Assembly: GCA_036265385.1 (NCBI GenBank)
Contig: DATAPD010000006.1
Span: forward strand, 1 to 24,479
Source of the DNA: DATAPD01 sp036265385
GTDB lineage: Bacteria > Acidobacteriota > Terriglobia > Terriglobales > Acidobacteriaceae
Direction: 5' to 3'
Length of the DNA stretch: 24,479 nucleotides
Within the stretch, counting starts at the first letter, position 1. Each line of letters begins with the position of its first letter. A model generated the notes under the pieces. That model was not told the origin of the DNA. It saw only the letters and a list, made by a program, of their open reading frames with translations, and did not search any database. This document shows positions 1 to 6,264 of the stretch, piece by piece. A program made the translations under genes and the position numbers.

Positions 1-165
1 CTCGAGTCCAGGCGCAGAGATTTTCACAGGAGTCTGCGCAAATTGCCAGATCGAGAAGACGACACCGAGAATAAGGAGCGCATAAACTAAAATCTCGAGG
101 ACGCCACGGCCTTTTTCTTCGGAGCGTACTAAGAGAGCGTAAGTGGATTCGAATTGGTCGTTCAT
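1..165 (-). CDS. Small single-span membrane protein, cut by the left window edge
   Basis: An open frame of 55 codons begins with ATG (codon at 165-163) and runs leftward off the window, so the C-terminus is missing. The product starts MNDQFESTYALLVRSEE, has a charged stretch (EEKGRG), then a hydrophobic segment at about residues 23-43 (VLEILVYALLILGVVFSIW) that fits one transmembrane helix. The part after the helix is proline-containing (QTPVKISAPG). A cytoplasmic N-terminus followed by a single anchor is the simplest reading. I do not recognise a named family and no strong ribosome binding site is visible. The amino-acid composition looks like a real membrane protein rather than a chance frame. 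Confidence 0.55.
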   Translation of the reverse strand, partial: MNDQFESTYALLVRSEEKGRGVLEILVYALLILGVVFSIWQFAQTPVKISAPGLE

Positions 166-248
166 AATATTTGTTTGGTTGATACCAATAGTCTATGCAC
201 CCCGCGTGCCATGAAATCAGCCTCCGCCGTAAGTTGCTCATCATGCAG

Positions 249-407
249 TTATTGCGATGCAATTAGTGTGAAAGGCACCCCATACCTTGTTCCGTGTTTG
301 GGAACTGGCCGTCTCGTTTTTGGGATGATCACGTTGCCAGCCGCATCGTACACCAGGATCACAGCATTATGTGAGCGGCTGTAAAACTTTGCTTGATAAC
401 TCGTCAT
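249..407 (-). CDS. Short hypothetical protein, divergent member of a Verrucomicrobia-type small family
   Basis: A 52-residue frame starts at ATG 407-405 and ends in TAA. Its first half (YSRSHNAVILVYDAAGNVI) matches the core of the protein encoded at 1475-1840, which reads WSRSRRAFINVFDESAKVI. In that family I expect the core to be followed by a histidine-rich T-H-x-H-x-G-D-F-K-E tail. Here the tail is replaced by a basic stretch (IPKTRRPVPKHGTRYG). The copy is therefore probably truncated at both ends or recombined. The function of the family is unknown. It could be expressed, or it could be a decayed fragment. Confidence 0.5.
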   Translation of the reverse strand: MTSYQAKFYSRSHNAVILVYDAAGNVIIPKTRRPVPKHGTRYGVPFTLIASQ

Positions 408-457
408 CGCCTCAGACTTCTCATGCGGCGGAGCTATTACGCAGCTGCCGGGTCGAA

Positions 458-673
458 TCAGTTTAGTCCCTGTTCGAGGACGCGATGAATATCAGCGACA
501 GACTCGTCGGATCCCGTTCGCGTGAATGTATCGAGCAGCTCCATGAGGCGTGACTCGTAAGAATCACACATGGGGCATTCGCCATTTGGCTCGACCCATT
601 CGGGATGTCGGATGCGAAGGTCGTCGCGAATCTGTTGCCGAAGCTCGGTGTAGGTGTGGATTTGGTGAGACAT
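458..673 (-). CDS. Small hypothetical protein with CPMC motif (71 aa)
   Basis: The start at ATG 673-671 is chosen because a strong Shine-Dalgarno sequence (AAGGGAGG) lies about nine bases upstream. A longer reading from 739 would begin with low-quality sequence. The product (MSHQIHTYTELRQQIRDDL...) is acidic and helical, with a central HPEWVEPNGECPMCDSYE stretch whose CxxC could bind a metal or form a disulfide. The C-terminal half (LLDTFTRTGSDESVADIHRV) looks like two further helices. Small proteins with this layout recur, to my recollection, in soil Verrucomicrobia, but no function is known. It ends in TGA and has no evident operon partner. Confidence 0.72.
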   Translation of the reverse strand: MSHQIHTYTELRQQIRDDLRIRHPEWVEPNGECPMCDSYESRLMELLDTFTRTGSDESVADIHRVLEQGLN

Positions 674-754
674 GGCAATCGCGCCTCCCTTCTCTCGCCC
701 GAGCGGGGGGTAGGGTGCCCTGTTGCCCTGGGTGCCCATAAAAAGTAATTCTTT

Positions 755-772
755 TTAGGCATTAGGCATTAG
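755..772. repeat. Short tandem repeat (TTAGGCA, about 2.5 copies)
   Basis: TTAGGCA TTAGGCA TTAG occurs in the gene-free stretch upstream of the 458-673 gene. It is too short to assign a role and may be a replication-slippage product. Confidence 0.5.
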
Positions 773-824
773 TTCTAGCACTCGTGCGCGCGTAAGAGCA
801 TTCGGAAAGAGGCGTCACCCTGAT

Positions 825-986
825 TCATTTGAGTCGTTGTTCGAGAAAGGTGACGGCCTTGCGATAGGCGTGTGCCGAGACTTTTGGATCGGTTCCAGCC
901 AAGCCGTGCTCAGCGCCGGGGATGCTCAGTAAGCGATGTTCGACGACTTGGCGGAGTTCTTGCTTACGACGCCAACGCCGCATCAT
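825..986 (-). pseudogene. C-terminal remnant of an alpha/beta hydrolase (dienelactone hydrolase / prolyl oligopeptidase type)
   Basis: The reverse strand encodes the typical last segment of a serine alpha/beta hydrolase. It reads ...LLSIPGAEHGLAGTDPKV, then a helix ending AYRKAVTFLEQRLK and TGA. The histidine in GAEHGL is where the catalytic histidine of this fold sits. Upstream the frame degrades: the matching sequence (MANDAALAS) lies in another frame near 965-990, and no nucleophile elbow or N-terminal fold can be found. About 40 residues of recognisable sequence remain, so this is a 3' remnant. The family assignment rests on the motif only. Confidence 0.5.
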
Positions 987-1474
987 TTGCCATTCGGCAA
1001 TCAAACCAAGATTCCTGCTCGACCGATCATAAAAGCGGCGGGGACCTCCTCAACCTCAACCCGCCGCTCATACGTCCCGGTGACACCGGCGGAACCGTCG
1101 CCCGGCTGCAAGCTGCACTGGATGATACAGCACAAGACATGGTGGAGTTTGCAGGCGGGAAGATCGACGAAGTTTTCAAAGAAGGATCAACATCATCCCA
1201 CCACCACCGGGAGAGGGTAGGATTGCCGCACGATTGTAGATGCAAATCGTGTCAGTATATAAAGCATTTTACGAGGCCTGTTGCATTGGAAGCCGCTGGC
1301 TGATGCTCCCCGATGGCAAAAGCACAGAGTTTAGACCTATTCTGTGATCACTCTTCAACGACTGCCGGGAGCCAGGAATTAAACGGGGACTTAACCCAGC
1401 CGGTGTGTTATGAATTAGCACGCCCTCCAAGAGACGCCTCTCCGCACCGTTGAGCCCGGTGCAATCGTTGCTCC
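987..1474. other. Gene-free or degraded stretch
   Basis: No frame here has a convincing start, motif and composition. A forward stretch near 1060-1200 (PPLIRPGDTGGTVARLQAAL) resembles a peptidoglycan-binding-domain repeat, but it has no start codon or partner sequence. Stops fall in the other frames. I read the stretch as decayed sequence of unknown origin. Confidence 0.4.
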
Positions 1475-1840
1475 CTAGGATTTCGTTTGAAAGATCGAAT
1501 CCGGCAGTGTGAAGCCTAAAAGACGTACCCAAGCGAGCGAAATTGACGCAACCCGTTCTTTGAAGTCGCCCGCGTGCCCGTGCGTCTTGATCACCTTGGC
1601 GGATTCATCGAACACGTTAATGAACGCCCGGCGCGACCGCGACCACGAGTGGTACTTCGCGTACGCGACCGCGTTACGGACTGCATCAGGTCCTGCATAC
1701 CAGATTGGGCCATATCGAAGCTGATCGCTAATTAGATCAAAGCCATCTTGATCCTTGCGGGGACGGACCTCGTAAACGTCTTGGGCTGGCGGGGACGTTT
1801 CCCGACCGTTTGCGTCCCCGCCAAGCTTGTTAGATGGCAT
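1475..1840 (-). CDS. Small hypothetical protein of the YEVRPRKD...GDFKE family
   Basis: The product contains YEVRPRKDQDGFDLISDQL, then YGPIWYAGPDAVRNAVAYAK, then INVFDESAKVIKTHGHAGDF. To my recollection this conserved short core is common in soil Verrucomicrobia and has no known function. The frame is open from a TTG at 1915. I prefer the ATG at 1840 (MPSNKLGG...), which puts a short linker before the core; the ATG at 1885 is also possible. The protein normally ends soon after GDFKE, but here about 26 extra residues follow before a TAG stop, suggesting the original stop was lost. A related core lies at 249-407, and a 33-bp duplicate of part of this gene lies at 1971-2003. Confidence 0.62.
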   Translation of the reverse strand: MPSNKLGGDANGRETSPPAQDVYEVRPRKDQDGFDLISDQLRYGPIWYAGPDAVRNAVAYAKYHSWSRSRRAFINVFDESAKVIKTHGHAGDFKERVASISLAWVRLLGFTLPDSIFQTKS

Positions 1841-1970
1841 TTCGACCAACCCAAGGCCGTTCTGTTCGGAACGCACGGCTTCCATCTCGCTCAAAATCCA
1901 ATCCTGTGAAGGCAAACAAAAGAAACATTTCTGTTACTTTTCCGGAAGATGCCCAGCTCAATTTCAACGC

Positions 1971-2003
1971 TTGGGTCATATCGAAGCCGATCGCTGATTA
2001 GAT
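1971..2003. repeat. Dispersed duplicate of part of the 1475-1840 gene
   Basis: Positions 1971-2003 match 1705-1737 at 30 of 33 bases (TTGGG-CATATCGAAGC-GATCGCT-ATTAGAT). On the reverse strand both encode LISD-LRY. The second copy sits in a short frame (MTAVYLISDRLRYDPSVEIE...) that lacks the rest of the family core, so it is a fragment. Confidence 0.7.
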
Positions 2004-2049
2004 AAACGGCAGTCATTTGCAACGGTCAGCGGTTGGCTGGAGCGCATGG

Positions 2050-2460
2050 TTAGACCATGCATCGCAAACCTTGGGCCGCAGCGTCGGCTAAGTCGTGCGG
2101 TGTGTGGTTAAAGGCGATCGCCGCCTGGGGAGCGTGTCGGCAGATCAGGTTGATGATGGATTCGAAAAGCTCCAGTTGTTCCTCGGGCTTCCGGATCCCG
2201 CCACCGACAACGACGCAATCCCACGACCGGGCTCGGAGTGCGGCGGTGACCCGAGCCTCGACGTCGTCGCTGCCGTCGAGACCTACCAAGCAGGCTTCTG
2301 CATAAAAGCCGCGGTCGGCAAGAGCTGTCATGCCGATGTCGATCGCGTCCGCGACCGGCTTCGGGTTCCACGGGCCGGGCACCCGATAGGGGTCGAGACC
2401 GATGACGAGGACATGAAGATTCGAGACCGTATTATCCACTGATGAGGAGAGGTAAGGCAC
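2050..2460 (-). CDS. Conserved hypothetical protein (136 aa), alpha/beta nucleotide-binding-like
   Basis: The frame starts at GTG 2460-2458 and ends in TAA. A later in-frame GTG at 2439 is an alternative, and neither has a clear ribosome binding site. The sequence alternates hydrophobic strands and helices: LHVLVIGLDPYRVPGPW, then a helix ending ALADRGFYAEACLVGLDG, a helix ending AALRARSWDCVVVGGGIRK, a helix (LELFESIINLICRHAP) and a last strand (AAIAFN). This is a small Rossmann-like or flavodoxin-like fold. Similar proteins with VIGLDP...VPGPW and VVVGGGIRKPEE are, to my knowledge, widespread conserved hypotheticals in soil bacteria without an assigned function. Composition and length look intact, and it stands alone. 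Confidence 0.8.
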   Translation of the reverse strand: MPYLSSSVDNTVSNLHVLVIGLDPYRVPGPWNPKPVADAIDIGMTALADRGFYAEACLVGLDGSDDVEARVTAALRARSWDCVVVGGGIRKPEEQLELFESIINLICRHAPQAAIAFNHTPHDLADAAAQGLRCMV

Positions 2461-2610
2461 TTTTTATGTGGCGTGTGACTTTAGGTCTAACGAGATATGG
2501 ATGGAATTTTTCCGTCTAATCCGCCCGTTTGCCGGAGAGGAGTCCGAAAAAGGCGGAGTCATTTAGAGATTCCTCTTACCGGGACGTGCGACGTAATGCG
2601 AGTCAAAAGA

Positions 2611-2766
2611 TCATTGAACTGTCAGTTTCATCACCGGATGAATTTCCCATGGAGCGTAGCCTTGAAGATCGGTTCTCCGGTTTTCATGGTCTGCAGGAGC
2701 GTGGCCGATGTCGAAAAACGCCTTGCCGATCACTGTGACAATCAGTGGTTGGCTCCAGCTATTGGT
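2611..2766 (-). pseudogene. C-terminal remnant of a hypothetical secreted or nuclease-like protein
   Basis: On the reverse strand a 51-codon open stretch reads ...LIVTVIGKAFFDIGHAP, a linker, then YAPWEIHPVMKLTVQ and TGA. The VTGKAFFD...WEIHPV pattern is one I recall as the C-terminal end of short hypothetical proteins in soil Verrucomicrobia. A TAA interrupts the frame at 2769-2767, and upstream sequence offers only short compatible pieces. It lies directly downstream of the DUF922 gene on the same strand. I read it as a decayed 3' fragment. The family assignment is weak. Confidence 0.42.
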
Positions 2767-2821
2767 TTAGATGCCACGAGTGGAATATTGCGTCGCGGCC
2801 AAGAAAGCAGTTTCGCCAATT

Positions 2822-3427
2822 TCAATACGCAATGCCGGCCTTTTTTAAACGCTCTCGGATGGTTGCTGTCCATTCACGTTGTTTCGACTGATTCGCGCCG
2901 CCGGAAGTAGCGGCGTCGTATGCGTCCTGCTCAGCCTGCCCTTCTTTTATCGTCTGCTCGAACAAAGCCTCGACGCCTTTCTTTAAATTAGCGGCGGCGG
3001 CCTGCGCGCTGTTGCCCTGACCAACTGGCAATTCATCAAGGTTCATCCGCGCCAAACGCCTGCAATGAAGGATGGTGATATCTAAGTGGCCCTGCTCATG
3101 AGGAAGTATCTCGTTAAAGGATTTGAACCAGCCCTTGCGCCACGATCGGTTTCGATCAAAGCCAGACCGAACAACCCACTTCGTGACTCGAGCGGAAAAG
3201 TGGTCATCCTTCCGGACTGTCACACTTCGACAAGCATAATGACAGAATCCGTAAGTGACCACTACGCGTGGTGAATGGTCCGTATCATTGATAGGAAAGT
3301 CTTGGACGACCAAACGATGGTAAGGTAAGTAACCGTCGGCGATTTCCTTCTGAGTTGGAGGGAGCTGCGCAATCGCCGATCCAGGCACCATGGCGACGAG
3401 AGCCAACGCCAAGACCGTATGGACCAG
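2822..3427 (-). CDS. DUF922-type putative secreted zinc metalloprotease
   Basis: The protein carries an HEXXH zinc-binding motif (LPHEQGHLDI, His110 and His114 in the numbering used here), as in the DUF922 family of predicted Zn-dependent proteases. The N-terminus is hydrophobic (VLALALVAMVPGSAIAQ), typical of a Sec signal peptide cut after AIAQ, so the product is probably exported. The start is uncertain. An ideal GGGAGG at 3439-3434 lies six bases before a CTG at 3427, which I use; a GTG at 3475 would add an arginine-containing n-region. The open frame continues further upstream into repeat sequence and should not be used. The C-terminal helix (EALFEQTIKEGQAEQDAYDA) resembles the usual family ending. 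Substrate is unknown. Confidence 0.74.
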   Translation of the reverse strand: MVHTVLALALVAMVPGSAIAQLPPTQKEIADGYLPYHRLVVQDFPINDTDHSPRVVVTYGFCHYACRSVTVRKDDHFSARVTKWVVRSGFDRNRSWRKGWFKSFNEILPHEQGHLDITILHCRRLARMNLDELPVGQGNSAQAAAANLKKGVEALFEQTIKEGQAEQDAYDAATSGGANQSKQREWTATIRERLKKAGIAY

Positions 3428-3491
3428 AGCGAGCCTCCCGTCGGTACCGCCGCGGGCCGTGAGACCGCAGCACACTTGTTTTGCGATCGCG

Positions 3492-3595
3492 CTAGGATCT
3501 AACGAAAAAAAAGATAAGCCACGGCAGGGTGTCGTGGCAAACACCCTGAAGTTGCACCGCAATGGGGCCGTTGGCTTCATCCATTGGTTAGGCGG
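3492..3595. repeat. Interspersed repeat of the QWMKPTAPLR type (Verrucomicrobia)
   Basis: The reverse strand reads CCAATGGATGAAGCCAACGG and continues through CCGTGGCTTATC. Translated it gives QWMKPTAPLR followed by ATTPCRGLSFFSL. I recall near-identical translated fragments scattered through Verrucomicrobia genomes as spurious ORF pieces, which marks it as a small dispersed non-coding repeat. It fills the gap between the stop of the VOC gene (3600) and the DUF922 gene on the same strand. Exact ends cannot be set from one copy. Confidence 0.45.
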
Positions 3596-3599
3596 CTGG

Positions 3600-4211
3600 T
3601 CATTGTGGTTGAACAGGAGGTCCAAACACCACCTTCCCCTTCGGGCAGGACACCGAGAGTGTGAACTGTTCCTTGGGAGACTTATATATCTCAAAGGATA
3701 GACCAAGCACCTTCTGAAGGCGAGTGAGCAGGTCAGGGTTTGGACCACCCACTGTCCAATGCTCGAGCGTGCATCCGGTCGGAGACGTGGAGCAGGGGTG
3801 CGGACTCTGTGGGGCCCAGTTAATGAAGAACGGAGCTCCCGGAAACTCGTCCTTTAGTTGGAAAGTCTCCCACCGCAGAGTTGTTCCAGAAGGAGTCAGT
3901 CGCGATCCTGCTTTCGGATCGGTTAGGAAAAAACCGTTCTTCGACAGGCACTCTTGAATAACCTGTGCGTTAGGGCCCGATACAGCCCAGCCGACAGGCG
4001 TTAGCTTATCGAGTTTGGTAAGATCGCTGATGAAATGCGACGGCTTAGCGTCTGGCCCCGGGGCTATGAGCTCGAGGTAAGTGCTGCGGCCCAGCGATAC
4101 CAACGCGTTTTGTGTGCCAGAGGGATGTGTTCCGCCAAGAATAGGGTGAACGCCGGTTGCTTTTTCAAAATCAGAGAGTGCGCGCTCGAGATTGCTAGCG
4201 CCGAGCATCAC
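3600..4211 (-). CDS. VOC / glyoxalase-like domain protein (body of an amber-interrupted gene)
   Basis: The protein begins HVMLGASNLERALSDFEKAT, with IDHVM just upstream, the first strand of a vicinal-oxygen-chelate module. It continues with GGTHPSGTQNALVSLGRS, YLELIAP and WAVSGPNAQ, as in Glyoxalase_3-like proteins. Metal-coordinating residues would be the early His and the Glu in YLELIAP, by family analogy. The usable start is GTG at 4211, which cuts off part of the first strand. The true gene start is almost certainly the GTG at 4322, which has a perfect ribosome binding site and a signal-peptide-like segment but is separated by an in-frame TAG (4247-4245). Whether a product is made is unclear. 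Substrate is unknown. Confidence 0.72.
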   Translation of the reverse strand: MMLGASNLERALSDFEKATGVHPILGGTHPSGTQNALVSLGRSTYLELIAPGPDAKPSHFISDLTKLDKLTPVGWAVSGPNAQVIQECLSKNGFFLTDPKAGSRLTPSGTTLRWETFQLKDEFPGAPFFINWAPQSPHPCSTSPTGCTLEHWTVGGPNPDLLTRLQKVLGLSFEIYKSPKEQFTLSVSCPKGKVVFGPPVQPQ

Positions 4212-4322
4212 ATGGTCAATGTGAATAGAGAGGTCCGTGTCTTCCTACCGCGCCAAGGCGACCAAAGCGACAGAGATGATAAAGACGACTGCAGTCTGCG
4301 AGAGATGGCTTGAATTTCTCAC
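4212..4322 (-). pseudogene. 5' end and signal peptide of the VOC gene, separated by an in-frame amber codon
   Basis: From GTG 4322-4320 the frame reads VRNSSHLSQTAVVFIISVAL, then VALAR, then TAG at 4247-4245, then EDTDLSIHIDHVMLGASN, running in frame into the VOC domain at 3600-4211. The first 24 residues look like a Sec signal peptide ending near VALA. The single TAG is the only disruption in about 240 codons. It may be a recent nonsense mutation, a sequencing error or, less likely, a readthrough codon. Confidence 0.62.
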
Positions 4323-4328
4323 AAGATT

Positions 4329-4333
4329 CCTCC
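4329..4333 (-). promoter_or_regulatory. Ribosome binding site for the VOC gene (GGAGG)
   Basis: GGAGG on the reverse strand lies six bases before GTG 4322, ideal spacing. It decides the original start of the amber-interrupted VOC gene. Confidence 0.65.
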
Positions 4334-4914
4334 AGAGGCCTAACTAGAATTAGACGGCAATTTGTCGTCTATTTCTTGTCTTTTAGAGTGAAGACTAGCA
4401 AAAAAGGCGGCGAGATGCCAAACCCATTTTGGCCCAGCGCAGTGCGCTGCGAGTCACCCTCACGGCTCACGCGCACAAAAAATTTTTTGTCGTCACTAGG
4501 TTCTGCGAACTGTGCAGCACAGGTCGGGTGCGGAGAACCCCACAATTTCGCTAGAGAATGACGGCGCGCATTCGGACTTCCGTTCCCTTTTGCCGTCATT
4601 TGCCACCTATGAAAACGGAAACGGAAGTTTCGGCGCAAAGCGGAACTGAACGTGCGTGGATTTGTTCGTCTCTCTGGCGACGCTCGATGCGGGAGTCCAG
4701 AGCAACCGCGCACAGAATTCTTCAACCTCGTGCACCGATCAGCGCGGTAGTGTAGCTTATATTCTTTAGAATATAACCTGCGGCTCTCTAATCGTCCTTG
4801 CCGGACTTTCTCTGAGCATGTCAAACCGAGGGCGGCGCTCCGATGCTCACCCTTTGCGAAGAAAACTGGAATTGATCAAAAGCGCATTATCAGCATAAAC
4901 TCGCCGGCTTCACG
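4334..4914. other. Gene-free stretch with a perfect palindrome
   Basis: I find no frame here with recognisable coding character on either strand. The stretch holds the upstream region of the leftward VOC gene and a perfect inverted repeat at 4757-4776. A short frame from ATG 4818 (MSNRGRRSDAHPLRRKLEL...) could be the out-of-frame beginning of the gene at 4915-5331, but this is not secure. Confidence 0.4.
4757..4776. repeat. Perfect inverted repeat (9-bp arms, 2-bp centre)
   Basis: TTATATTCT-TT-AGAATATAA is a perfect AT-rich palindrome in a gene-free region. There is no T-tract, so it is not a typical terminator. It could be an operator half-site pair. It lies about 140 bp before the rightward gene at 4915. 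Confidence 0.7.
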
Positions 4915-5331
4915 ATGACACCGGAGGTGAGACGAGCATTGGAGCAGCGGTTGGGCGACATGTCGATTGGGGAGCTTGAAGTCGAGAAGCAGAAATGGCC
5001 ACGCGACTCCGAACAGCGAGCGATAGTGTAGAGCGTCCTCGCTAAGAAACGCACAGCTGAACGCGCCGAAGCAGATGCGGAAGAGCAGCAACGGTTCATC
5101 AGGACCTACGATCAGAAAGAACGGCACCATCGAGATGTGATGCGCTCAGCGTGGATTGCTGCATTCATTTCGATGTCCGCCGCCGCCGCGTCATGGGCGT
5201 CATTTTGGTTCCAGCAGATGCATCACTGGCAACCGGCCGCTGCGCTTGCGATCCCAGCGCCAGCAGTCACAACACCTTCGCCCACACAAGCGCCTTCAAC
5301 GTTGCCGACGCCAGAGCCAGGGGATACCTAA
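4915..5331 (+). pseudogene. Single-span membrane protein gene interrupted by an in-frame TAG
   Basis: From ATG 4915 the frame reads MTPEVRRALEQRLGDMSIGE, then a charged stretch ending EQRAIV, then TAG at 5029-5031. It then continues in frame with SVLAKKRTAERAEADAEEQQ, a further charged stretch, a transmembrane helix (WIAAFISMSAAAASWASFW) and a proline/threonine-rich tail ending in TAA. Both sides of the TAG share the same charged, helical composition, so one 138-codon gene is implied; Gln (CAG) is the likely lost residue. A GTG at 5137 could still produce the membrane anchor and tail alone. The next gene begins 11 bases downstream, suggesting an operon. The family is not recognised. Confidence 0.6.
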
Positions 5332-5342
5332 GCCCAATTGCA

Positions 5343-5951
5343 ATGAAGACGAACCAAGCAGCGTATGAGGTAGGGCAGCTTGCACAGGATATGGCGCGGG
5401 GATACGCAGCGCACATCACCGCAATCCGTATCGCTTCTCGGCTCGATCACAAGGCGTTTTTTCGACTAATCGCCGACTATCCGAGTGACTTTGTCCAACG
5501 TAAGGACGGAACCAAATGGTCGTTCGACACGCAGGATGCTTTAGGTGATCTAGCGGACAAAGAAATCGCAGAAGAACTTCCCCGCGTATGGCTCGCTGGT
5601 TCGCTGCTGGCGGTCGGTGATGAGTTGAAGAAGCACGATTACTTCGGCCATGCGCCGGAACTGGAACTCGTTCGCCACCTTCGTAACGGCATCGCTCACG
5701 GAAACCGTTTTCGTATTGAGCACCTCGACGAGAAGCATCCTGCCCATAACCGCGATGCGTGGTTCAAGCACACAATTTTCGAGATCACACCGGAGCTCGA
5801 TGGACAGCCTGTCCTGTTCGACTTCATGGAAGCGGGCGATGTCGTCGACCTTTTGTTTTCTGTCAGCTTGTCCTTGAAGCAAATGGAAAACGGCAAGTCG
5901 CCGCGTCCGTCAAAGCGCAAGAAAAAAGGCGCGAAGTCCCGAAGCTGTTAA
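5343..5951 (+). CDS. HEPN-like protein with RNGIAH motif (202 aa)
   Basis: The start at ATG 5343 gives MKTNQAAYEVGQLAQDMARG. A longer frame from 5151 would overlap the preceding gene in another frame and is rejected. The protein is mostly helical and contains ELVRHLRNGIAHGNRF, with Arg114 and His119. This Rx4H signature is the catalytic motif of HEPN ribonucleases and of HEPN-like proteins in antiphage and toxin-antitoxin systems. The C-terminus is a strongly basic tail (KRKKKGAKSR). It follows the membrane-protein gene by 11 bases and precedes a small basic-protein gene and an integrase remnant, so it may be cargo of a decayed mobile element. RNase activity is inferred from the motif only; many HEPN-like proteins are not toxins. 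Confidence 0.66.
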   Translation: MKTNQAAYEVGQLAQDMARGYAAHITAIRIASRLDHKAFFRLIADYPSDFVQRKDGTKWSFDTQDALGDLADKEIAEELPRVWLAGSLLAVGDELKKHDYFGHAPELELVRHLRNGIAHGNRFRIEHLDEKHPAHNRDAWFKHTIFEITPELDGQPVLFDFMEAGDVVDLLFSVSLSLKQMENGKSPRPSKRKKKGAKSRSC

Positions 5952-5988
5952 ACATGAGAGTGAACGTCACGCGGAAAGGCGGTGGCCG

Positions 5989-6171
5989 ATGACGCGACCT
6001 ACCAAGCGGGAGCAGCTGGCGGCGATGCGCCTTGAAGATTTCAAAGCGCACCTGCGCACGATCGCTGGCGGGGATCCAAGGGAAGAGATCATCGGCGCAC
6101 CGCGCCCTCAGCCATTGCTCGTGCGCAATCGCAAGAAGGCAGCCCGAGCGCAAAAGAAAAGGAGGCGCTGA
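5989..6171 (+). CDS. Small basic protein (60 aa) next to an integrase start
   Basis: The start ATG 5989 is preceded by GGCGGTGG, a plausible ribosome binding site. The product reads MTRPTKREQLAAMRLEDFKA, a helical segment, then a proline-rich linker (EIIGAPRPQPLLV) and a very basic end (RNRKKAARAQKKRRR). It could bind nucleic acid. The stop is four bases before the ATG of the truncated integrase frame at 6176, and its last codons contain that frame's ribosome binding site, so the two were probably translationally linked. The family is not recognised. Confidence 0.55.
   Translation: MTRPTKREQLAAMRLEDFKAHLRTIAGGDPREEIIGAPRPQPLLVRNRKKAARAQKKRRR
6161..6165 (+). promoter_or_regulatory. Strong ribosome binding site for the truncated integrase frame
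   Basis: AAGGAGG lies ten bases before ATG 6176 and inside the end of the preceding gene. It shows that a real translation start once existed here. Confidence 0.6.
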
Positions 6172-6175
6172 GATC

Positions 6176-6220
6176 ATGGCATCCGTTCACAAGCAGGCAG
6201 GCAAGCCGTTCTACCAGTGA
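6176..6220 (+). pseudogene. Truncated N-terminus of a tyrosine-integrase-type protein (14 codons)
   Basis: ATG 6176 begins MASVHKQAGKPFYQ and then meets TGA at 6218 and TAA soon after. I recall MASVH-x-x-x-GKP-F/W as the start of phage-type integrases in Verrucomicrobia, followed by an arm-binding segment with F-R-S-T-K-T. None of that segment follows here; the next 40 bases run into an unrelated VPDSG-CTERM remnant on the other strand. This is a deletion or recombination break at an old integrase gene. The assignment is moderate because only 14 residues remain. Confidence 0.45.
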
Positions 6221-6264
6221 TTCTAAACGCGAGTTGTCGAACTTAGCTTCTTACGAAGTCGGGC

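Noticed and set aside
872..1303. 143-codon forward frame over the alpha/beta hydrolase remnant
   Set aside because: Its first part is antisense to the recognisable hydrolase tail. Only a short PGDTGGTVARLQAAL piece looks protein-like, which is too little to call a gene.
3428..3748. N-terminal extension of the DUF922 frame to 3748
   Set aside because: It reads through the interspersed repeat and overlaps the VOC gene. The signal peptide and a GGGAGG site place the start near 3427.
4369..4824. 151-codon reverse frame upstream of the VOC gene
   Set aside because: Its composition is Arg/Ser-rich and chance-like, it has no motif, and it ends in sequence just beyond the VOC ribosome binding site.
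5151..5342. N-terminal extension of the HEPN-like gene to 5151
   Set aside because: This part is the out-of-frame shadow of the membrane helix and proline-rich tail of the preceding gene. ATG 5343 begins sensible sequence.
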